Shown here piece after piece: positions 1 through 4,853 of a stretch of DNA of 12,007 nt. A program made the translations under genes and the position numbers. The notes below the pieces were generated by a model. The model ran no database searches and was not told the origin of the DNA. It saw nothing but the letters and a program-made list of their open reading frames with translations. Each line of letters starts with the position of its first letter. The stretch's first letter is position 1. The stretch covers positions 1-12,007 of the forward strand of contig DLBF01000093.1 of assembly GCA_002494215.1 (NCBI GenBank). Direction: 5' to 3'. The DNA comes from Prevotellaceae bacterium UBA7028. GTDB taxonomy: Bacteria > Bacteroidota > Bacteroidia > Bacteroidales > Bacteroidaceae.

Positions 1-1704
1 CAGATCAAGGTGGCTCAGGGTGCAAAACCCGGTGAAGGCGGTCAGTTGCCCGGCTTCAAAGTAAACGATATCATCGCCAAGACACGTAACGCCATCCCCG
101 GAATCTCATTAATCTCACCTCCACCTCATCACGACATCTACAGTATCGAGGATTTGGCACAGCTTATCTTCGACCTGAAGAATATCAATCCCGCAGCAGC
201 CGTCAGCGTGAAACTGGTAGCCGAGAGCGGTGTAGGAACCATCGCCGCCGGTGTAGCCAAGGCTAAGGCCGATCTGATTGTCATCTCTGGTGCTGAGGGT
301 GGTACAGGTGCCAGCCCCGCCAGCAGTATGCGCTTTGCCGGTATCTCTCCCGAGATTGGTCTGGCCGAGACACAACAGACATTGGTGATGAACGGACTGC
401 GTAATCAGGTTCGCCTGCAGACCGACGGTCAGCTGAAGACCGCCAAGGATGTCATCATCATGGCCATGCTGGGAGCGGACGAGTTCTCATTCGGAACGCT
501 GCCCCTGATCGTATTGGGCTGCGTCATGATGCGTAAGTGTAACACCAACACCTGCCCCGTGGGTGTAGCTACACAGGACGAACGCCTTAGAGCCCGTTTC
601 ATGGGACGTGCCGAATATGTTGTAAACTTCTTCACCTTCCTGTCAGAACAGGTTAGGGAATACTTGTCAGAAATTGGTGTTCACAGCCTCAAGGAGATCA
701 TTGGACACACCGAATTGATCATTCGAAATGAAGAATTAAAAGTGAAGAGTGAAGAATCTTCCGCTGCGCAGAAGTGGGCAACCATCGATTTTGGCCGTCT
801 GCTGTACAAGCCCGAAACAGACAAAGCCCTGTACTGGGACCGTGGTGCATACACCAAAGTAACAGGCGTGAAGGACGAGGAGATAATCGCTGCTTCTCAG
901 AAGGCAATAGATAATCAGGAGGAAGTCACTCTGGACTTCGCCATCAAGAACACAGACCGTGCAGCCTGCACCATGCTCTCAGGCGCTATTGCCAGCAAGT
1001 ACGGCGAAGCAGGTTTGCCCGACAACACCATCAACATCAAGTTCAAAGGTTCTGCCGGACAGTCGTTTGGTGCCTTTGCCGTTCGCGGTCTGAACCTGCG
1101 TCTGGAAGGCGAAACCAACGATTACTTCGGAAAGGGTCTTTCCGGCGGTCGAATCAGTATTCTGCCTCCCGCAAGAAGAGACGCCAACTTCCATGCCGAG
1201 GACAACATCATTGCCGGTAACACAGGTTTATACGGAGCCACCAGCGGCGAACTGTATGTAAACGGTCGTGTAGGTGAGCGTTTTGCTGTACGAAACTCTG
1301 GCGCCATCGCTGTTGTAGAGGGTGCAGGCGATCATTGTTGCGAGTACATGACAGGCGGTCGTGTGGTTGTACTGGGTAAGACTGGACGTAACTTTGCCGC
1401 TGGTATGAGTGGTGGTGTAGCATACGTTTATGACCCCGACCACACCTTCGACTACTTCTGTAACATGGATATGGTAGAGATCAATCTGGTGGAGGAAGCT
1501 TCACACCGCAAGGAACTGCTGGAACTTATCCGTCAGCACTATCTGCACACAGGCTCTGCATTAGCCGGACGCATGCTGGACGACTGGAATCGTCACGTCG
1601 AGGACTTCATCCAGGTTGTCCCCATCGAATACAAGCGCGTTCTGCAGGAAGAGCAGATGGCCCGCCTGCACGAGAAGATCGCAGATATCCAGAGAGACTA
1701 TTAA
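1..1704 (+). CDS. gltB: Glutamate synthase large subunit, C-terminal part (5' truncated by window)
   Basis: This is the large (alpha) subunit of glutamate synthase, which with GltD makes glutamate from 2-oxoglutarate and glutamine-derived ammonia in the cytoplasm. The frame is open from base 1, so 567 codons of the C-terminal part are present and the glutaminase domain lies outside the window. The first residues carry the family motif AQGAKPGEGGQLPG of the FMN/synthase domain. The 3Fe-4S ligands are visible as C-x5-C-x4-C at codons 174, 180 and 185 (GCVMMRKCNTNTCPVG). The Gly-rich C-terminal beta-helix domain runs from about codon 344 to 480 (GSAGQSFGAFAVRGLN, TGGRVVVLGKTGRNFAAGMSGG). Oddity: codons 243-253, in the linker between the two domains, are encoded by a heptanucleotide repeat (separate entry) and look like an in-frame insertion. 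gltD follows after 30 bp, so the two are probably one operon. Confidence 0.96.
   Translation, partial: QIKVAQGAKPGEGGQLPGFKVNDIIAKTRNAIPGISLISPPPHHDIYSIEDLAQLIFDLKNINPAAAVSVKLVAESGVGTIAAGVAKAKADLIVISGAEGGTGASPASSMRFAGISPEIGLAETQQTLVMNGLRNQVRLQTDGQLKTAKDVIIMAMLGADEFSFGTLPLIVLGCVMMRKCNTNTCPVGVATQDERLRARFMGRAEYVVNFFTFLSEQVREYLSEIGVHSLKEIIGHTELIIRNEELKVKSEESSAAQKWATIDFGRLLYKPETDKALYWDRGAYTKVTGVKDEEIIAASQKAIDNQEEVTLDFAIKNTDRAACTMLSGAIASKYGEAGLPDNTINIKFKGSAGQSFGAFAVRGLNLRLEGETNDYFGKGLSGGRISILPPARRDANFHAEDNIIAGNTGLYGATSGELYVNGRVGERFAVRNSGAIAVVEGAGDHCCEYMTGGRVVVLGKTGRNFAAGMSGGVAYVYDPDHTFDYFCNMDMVEINLVEEASHRKELLELIRQHYLHTGSALAGRMLDDWNRHVEDFIQVVPIEYKRVLQEEQMARLHEKIADIQRDY
727..758 (+). repeat. In-frame heptanucleotide half-element inside gltB
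   Basis: These 32 bases read as 7-bp units AATGAAG, AATTAAA, AGTGAAG, AGTGAAG plus AATC. They match the left arm of the element in gltD (2371-2402) with 3 differences in 32. They are translated in-frame as NEELKVKSEES. The right arm seen in gltD and in the regulator gene is missing here, so this may be a decayed or partial copy. Confidence 0.8.
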
Positions 1705-1731
1705 TGTTCAATGATCAATGTTCAATAGATA
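1704..1731. repeat. Intergenic 7-bp-periodic array between gltB and gltD
   Basis: The gap reads ATGTTCA, ATGATCA, ATGTTCA, ATAGATA: four 7-bp units starting on the last base of the gltB stop codon. It fills nearly all of the 30-bp gltB-gltD gap. No Shine-Dalgarno sequence is present before gltD. The array seems to belong to the same general class of heptamer-periodic sequence as the arrays inside the genes. Confidence 0.6.
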
Positions 1732-1734
1732 AAA

Positions 1735-3135
1735 ATGGGAAATCCAAAAGCATTTCTGACAGTGCCTCGTAAAGAGGCCGGATACCGCCCCGTTCACGAT
1801 CGTATCCATGACTTTGGCGAGGTGGAACAGACATTAAATACAAAAGACAGACAGGAACAGGCCTCACGTTGTATGGATTGCGGCGTACCTTTCTGCCATT
1901 GGGCTTGTCCATTGGGCAATAAGGACCCAGAATGGAATGACGCCCTCTATCACGGAGAGTGGGAAAACGCATATAAACTGCTGAAGAAGACCAATCCCTT
2001 CCCCGAGTTCACAGGACGCATCTGTCCTGCGCTGTGCGAGAAAGCCTGTATCTTGTATCACACTACTGGCGAAGCCGTTACCAACCGCGAGAACGAGGCT
2101 GCTATTGCCGAGCGTGCTTTCCTGGAAGGTTATGTAACCATTGAGAAGCCCGTGCGCAACGGGAAAAAGGTTGCCGTTATTGGAGCTGGTCCTGCAGGAC
2201 TGGCTGCTGCCAACGAGCTGAACCTGATGGGATACAGCGTTACAGTATTTGAGAAGAACGAAGCTGCCGGCGGACTCCTCCGCTATGGCATCCCCAACTT
2301 CAAGCTTAACAAAACCGTCATCGACCGTCGCATCAGCGTCATGGAACAGGAAGGGGTAGAGTTCCGTTATAATGAAGAATTAATAATGAAGAATGAAGAA
2401 TCGTCTGTAGATGGTACGGCGGTAGCCAACTCTTCACTCTTCACTCTTCACTCTTCACTTAAAGATTACGATGCCATCGTAATTGCCACCGGTACACCCA
2501 CAGCTCGCGACCTCAAGGCTCCTGGCCGCGAACTGAAGGGCGTGCATCTGGCCCTCGAACTGCTCTCGCAGCAGAACCGTGTGCTGGCCGGCATGACATT
2601 CTCTGACGAGGAGCGCATCACCGCCAAGGGCAAGGACGTTCTTGTTATCGGTGGTGGCGACACGGGCTCTGACTGTATCGGAACAGCCCATCGCCAGGGA
2701 TGTAAGAGCGTCACTCAGATCGAGATTATGCCCAAACCACCCGTAGGCCACAACCCCAACACTCCTTGGCCCAACTGGCCCGTCATCCTGAAGACCACCA
2801 GCAGCCACGAGGAGGGTTGTACCCGTCGTTGGAACATTAACACCCTGGAGTTCATCGGTAAGAACGGAAAGGTTACTGGCGTAAAGGTTCAGCCAATTGA
2901 CTGGAAGCCCAATCCAGAAGGCGGCCGTCCCATCATGGTGGAAGCTGGTGAGCCTGAAATCATCAAGGCTGAACTCGTCCTGCTTGCTATGGGATTCCTG
3001 AAGCCTGAGCATCCCGAGTATCCCGCCAATGTCTTCGTTTGCGGTGATGCTGCCAACGGTGCCAGCCTGGTTGTCCGTGCCATAGCCAGCGGAAAGCAGA
3101 CGGCAGAGAAAGTCAATGCTTTCCTGAAAAAATAA
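1735..3135 (+). CDS. gltD: Glutamate synthase small subunit (NADPH-dependent)
   Basis: This is the beta subunit of glutamate synthase, a 466-residue FAD and Fe-S protein that passes electrons from NAD(P)H to GltB. The N-terminal cysteine clusters are clear: C46-x2-C49-x4-C54-x3-C58 and C97-x3-C101-x3-C105. The FAD-binding GxGxxG is GAGPAG at 150-155. The NAD(P)H-binding glycine motif is GGGDTG at 306-311, and the C-terminal FAD motif VFVCGDAANGASLVVRAI closes the protein. The start is the first ATG after gltB, with an A-rich upstream stretch, normal for this phylum. Oddity: residues 213-242, between the FAD and NAD(P)H motifs, come from a 90-bp palindromic repeat that keeps the frame. The family has a shorter variable segment at this place, so the element probably inserted there or replaced part of it. 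Flanking conserved motifs are intact, so the enzyme is likely functional. Confidence 0.96.
   Translation: MGNPKAFLTVPRKEAGYRPVHDRIHDFGEVEQTLNTKDRQEQASRCMDCGVPFCHWACPLGNKDPEWNDALYHGEWENAYKLLKKTNPFPEFTGRICPALCEKACILYHTTGEAVTNRENEAAIAERAFLEGYVTIEKPVRNGKKVAVIGAGPAGLAAANELNLMGYSVTVFEKNEAAGGLLRYGIPNFKLNKTVIDRRISVMEQEGVEFRYNEELIMKNEESSVDGTAVANSSLFTLHSSLKDYDAIVIATGTPTARDLKAPGRELKGVHLALELLSQQNRVLAGMTFSDEERITAKGKDVLVIGGGDTGSDCIGTAHRQGCKSVTQIEIMPKPPVGHNPNTPWPNWPVILKTTSSHEEGCTRRWNINTLEFIGKNGKVTGVKVQPIDWKPNPEGGRPIMVEAGEPEIIKAELVLLAMGFLKPEHPEYPANVFVCGDAANGASLVVRAIASGKQTAEKVNAFLKK
2371..2460 (+). repeat. 90-bp palindromic heptamer element, in-frame inside gltD
   Basis: The left arm (2371-2402) is AATGAAG, AATTAAT, AATGAAG, AATGAAG, AATC. 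A 28-bp centre containing GGCGGTAGC follows. The right arm (2431-2460) is four perfect TCTTCAC units plus TT. The arms are inverted repeats, with about 24 of 29 aligned positions able to pair. The element is exactly 30 codons and encodes NEELIMKNEESS, a short linker, then NSSLFTLHSSL. The right arm matches the copy in the regulator gene (3544-3573, opposite genomic strand) at 29 of 30 bases. Confidence 0.85.
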
Positions 3136-3143
3136 AGACCCGA

Positions 3144-3201
3144 CCCCCGCTCCAGGGGGGAGGGCTTAATTTTGAAATTTTAATTTATAAATTTTGAATT
3201 G
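3144..3201. other. GC-rich hairpin and degenerate 7-bp A/T array after gltD
   Basis: Directly after gltD a CCCCC (3144-3148) / GGGGG (from 3155) hairpin with a six-base loop is followed by TTAATTTT, which may help end gltBD transcription. From about 3168 to 3201 the sequence is A/T-rich with a loose 7-bp period (minus strand units such as TTCAATT, CAAAATT, TATAAAT, TAAAATT). It is probably a decayed relative of the other heptamer arrays. Confidence 0.4.
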
Positions 3202-3252
3202 AACACCCCTCCTAACGTCCCGCGATGCGGAAAGTTAGGAGGGGGTGTTTTG
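3202..3252. terminator. Bidirectional-type terminator hairpin between gltD and the regulator gene
   Basis: AACACCCCTCCTAAC (3202-3216) pairs with GTTAGGAGGGGGTGTT (3234-3249), a 15-bp stem with one extra G. The loop contains a small GC hairpin (CCGC/GCGG). TTTT follows on the plus strand. The right arm overlaps the last codons and stop of the minus-strand regulator gene. The placement between converging genes fits a shared transcription stop. Confidence 0.7.
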
Positions 3253-4362
3253 TTGAAACTTAGCTGGTGTCATGCCAGTATATTCGCGGAAAGTGCGGTG
3301 GAAATACTCGCGGCTGCTGAAGCCACAGTAGTTGGCAACGGTCTCTGTGGACCATTCCGGGTGTTCCTTCAGCACACGTTTCGCATCTTCTATGCGAAGC
3401 GGTGTTACCAAACCAGCCAAATTCTTGTATTCCGATTGCCTGAGCCACTCCTGTAGCTGTCTGCGTGTCACCTTCATCTGTTTCGACACCACGCTTAGCG
3501 TCAGGTTGTGCTCACGGTAGTACCCGTTGGAAATCCAGTTTTCAAGTGAAGAGTGAAGAGCGAAGAGTGAAGACCCAACTTGTGCAGGTGTGGCGGTAGC
3601 AAATTCTTCATTCTTCACTCTTAATTCTACATTCGACTCTGCTTCCTCTACCCTTACAATATTCTCACTTACGCCATAGGTGTACAGACTGATGGTGCTG
3701 TAGGCAATAGAGAAGAAATAGGTAATAGAGAATACCACCAAAAGTTTGCCTTCCAAGAAGATGACCAGCGGCACGAAGAAGGCCAGCACGGCCATTGTAC
3801 GCATACTCCATCCCATCCATCCGAAAAGGTCGTGGCGCTCACGGTCGAAATACTCATCCACCGCCAGCTCCAGCTTTTTGTATGCCTTGAATTGCATAAT
3901 AAAGATGTAGGTCTGCATCACCACGTAAAGCAATGCTCCTACGTATTCAGCCATTCGCAGGACTGGCGACCCTTGCCGGAAAGGTATGCCGTCCAGCAAT
4001 ATAGTACCTAATAATAATAAAATTGTGGATGCGCAGGCACCGCACACCAATCTCCATTCCTTCCTTCGGACAATGCCATGCCGCTGCACAAAAAGTATAG
4101 ACATACTGCAAAGCAGCGAGGCAGGTGTGAAAAACAGCAGATTGCAGAACACGGCTTGTGTCACCCCCATCTGCCGGAACCCGAAGATATATTGCAACAG
4201 AAACTGGATGGCTATCAGTCCCGTACCGACTGCCATCAGCCAACGTGCCTTGGTAAAACTGTTTCTGCGTTTAGAACGATTAGGGATACCTAACATCAGC
4301 ATCACCGACAACATCAACATTGTCAGCACACCACTTATCTGCATCTCACCAATCGAAATCAT
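3235..4362 (-). CDS. Membrane-embedded AraC-family transcriptional regulator
   Basis: This 375-residue protein has a hydrophobic N-terminal half with about seven predicted membrane spans (roughly 8-25, 41-61, 68-92, 106-124, 135-157, 186-204, 208-230). The C-terminal DNA-binding domain (about 275-372) holds two helix-turn-helix motifs. The second carries the AraC signature pattern STETVANYCGFSSREYFHRT then FREYTGMTPAKF. No periplasmic sensor or ligand domain is visible, so the membrane part itself is the likely sensor; the signal is unknown. The linker between membrane and DNA-binding parts (residues 246-273) is encoded by a palindromic repeat shared with gltD. The gene is divergent from the small membrane protein and surface protein at 4526-10790, and operator-like repeats lie between them, which suggests control of that operon and perhaps of itself. 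The ATG at 4362 is the first in frame; a second Met at residue 7 is an alternative start. Confidence 0.88.
   Translation of the reverse strand: MISIGEMQISGVLTMLMLSVMLMLGIPNRSKRRNSFTKARWLMAVGTGLIAIQFLLQYIFGFRQMGVTQAVFCNLLFFTPASLLCSMSILFVQRHGIVRRKEWRLVCGACASTILLLLGTILLDGIPFRQGSPVLRMAEYVGALLYVVMQTYIFIMQFKAYKKLELAVDEYFDRERHDLFGWMGWSMRTMAVLAFFVPLVIFLEGKLLVVFSITYFFSIAYSTISLYTYGVSENIVRVEEAESNVELRVKNEEFATATPAQVGSSLFALHSSLENWISNGYYREHNLTLSVVSKQMKVTRRQLQEWLRQSEYKNLAGLVTPLRIEDAKRVLKEHPEWSTETVANYCGFSSREYFHRTFREYTGMTPAKFQQNTPS
3544..3628 (-). repeat. 85-bp palindromic heptamer element, in-frame inside the regulator gene
   Basis: Read on the coding (minus) strand, the left arm (3628 down to 3603) is AGAATTAAGAGTGAAGAATG followed by AAGAAT. 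It differs from the gltD left arm at 2 of 26 bases. The right arm (3573 down to 3544) differs from the gltD right arm at 1 of 30 bases. The centre contains GGCGGTAGC on the plus strand, as the gltD centre does, so the core lies in the opposite orientation relative to the host gene. It encodes residues 246-273, with ELRVKNEEF at one end and SSLFALHSSL at the other. Confidence 0.85.
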
Positions 4363-4403
4363 GCGGCGAAATTACGAAGAAATGTTTGAACGAACAAAGA
4401 AAC

Positions 4404-4471
4404 TGTGAAAAAAACCGTATTTTTTCACACCTACCTCCTGTTTTTTCACACCAAGTACAGTTTTTTCACAC
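4404..4471. promoter_or_regulatory. Array of TTTTTTCACAC operator-like repeats in the divergent control region
   Basis: TTTTTTCACAC occurs exactly at 4420-4430, 4441-4451 and 4461-4471, with start-to-start distances of 21 and 20 bp (about two helical turns). An inverted copy, TGTGAAAAAAA, lies at 4404-4414 and forms a 10-bp-arm palindrome with the first copy. The last repeat abuts the -33 region of the plus-strand promoter. Direct half-sites about 21 bp apart are typical of AraC-family binding, so the neighbouring regulator is the obvious candidate ligand. The role is inferred; the repeats themselves are plain in the sequence. Confidence 0.75.
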
Positions 4472-4491
4472 TCACACATGCGCATATTCTT

Positions 4492-4499
4492 TATATTTG
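4492..4499 (+). promoter_or_regulatory. Bacteroidetes -7 promoter element for the 4526-11052 operon
   Basis: TATATTTG fits the Bacteroidetes -7 consensus TAnnTTTG exactly. The -33 zone about 20 bp upstream is the T-run of the third operator-like repeat rather than a clear TTTG, which suggests an activator-dependent promoter. The expected transcript start is near 4506, giving a leader of about 20 nt before the ATG at 4526. I found no other TAnnTTTG between 4500 and 4853 or between 10791 and 10881, so it may serve all three downstream genes. Confidence 0.6.
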
Positions 4500-4525
4500 C
4501 GTACCGAAATAAGCAAAAGCAAAAT

Positions 4526-4648
4526 ATGAACAACACCTATCAAGACTTTCTATCGCAGCCCCTATGGTTCACCATCCCTATGGTGCTAATTTACTTGGGA
4601 CTTATTGCTTTTATCATCTATTTTGTGTGGAAAAACAAGAAACAATAG
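4526..4648 (+). CDS. Small single-span membrane protein, 40 residues
   Basis: This short ORF encodes 40 residues beginning MNNTYQDFLSQPLWF. One hydrophobic span follows (about residues 14-35, containing VLIYLGLIAFIIYFVW) and the protein ends with the basic tail KNKKQ. The tail predicts a cytoplasmic C terminus with the N terminus outside. I do not recognise the family. Support for it being real: it starts about 20 nt after the predicted transcript start of an exact Bacteroidetes promoter, it has a well-formed transmembrane segment, and it lies first in a probable operon divergent from a membrane-bound regulator. It could be a partner of that regulator's membrane domain or an accessory subunit of an unknown membrane complex; neither can be told from the sequence. 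There is no Shine-Dalgarno, only an A-rich leader. Confidence 0.65.
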   Translation: MNNTYQDFLSQPLWFTIPMVLIYLGLIAFIIYFVWKNKKQ

Positions 4649-4649
4649 G

Positions 4650-4770
4650 CCCACCCCCTTCGGGACCCTCCGTCGCAAATGGGAATTCGCTCCCCTTTGT
4701 GGGGCCGTAGCCACATTCAGTGGCTGCTCTAAAGACCCCAGTCGCCCTCGCCGTGAGGGAGGGGAACTTG
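4650..4770. repeat. GC-rich stretch with three consecutive short hairpins
   Basis: After the 40-residue ORF come three stems, each with a five-base loop: CCCC-TTTGT-GGGG (4692-4704), AGCCAC-ATTCA-GTGGCT (4709-4725) and CCCTC-GCCGT-GAGGG (4745-4759). No ORF or promoter is visible. The base composition contrasts with the A-rich sequence around it and looks like a dispersed intergenic repeat. It would lie in the transcript between the small membrane protein and the surface protein, where it could attenuate or stabilise the message. Confidence 0.5.
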
Positions 4771-4776
4771 AAAGAA

Positions 4777-4847
4777 AAAAATGAGTAATAACAATTAAAT
4801 AAAATCCTGTCCCTAGTCCCCTCCCTCGGGAGGGCTGGGGAGGGGTC
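4777..4847 (+). repeat. 71-bp leader repeat, copy 1 (upstream of the surface-protein gene)
   Basis: This direct repeat matches 10804-10874 with 6 differences in 71 and no gaps. It runs from an A/T-rich half (AATAACAATTAAATAAAATC) into a GC-rich half with CCCCTCCC (4818-4825), GGGAGGG (4828-4834) and GGGGAGGGG (4837-4845). The last block contains GGAGG about 10 nt before the ATG at 4854 and can act as ribosome binding site. The C-rich block can pair either with GGGAGGG or with GGGGAGGGG, and the second pairing would mask the ribosome binding site. Confidence 0.85.
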
Positions 4848-4853
4848 TGAATT

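Noticed and set aside
2371..2460. Frameshift or pseudogene in gltD caused by the repeat
   Set aside because: The element is exactly 90 bp and the frame and all downstream NAD(P)H and FAD motifs continue intact.
2455..3012. 185-codon open frame on the minus strand inside gltD
   Set aside because: It is antisense to conserved GltD motifs and has no recognisable product.
4395..4402. Minus-strand promoter (TTTCTTTG) for the regulator gene
   Set aside because: It has one mismatch to TAnnTTTG and no TTTG at the -33 position, so it is too weak to list as a feature, though transcription must start somewhere near.
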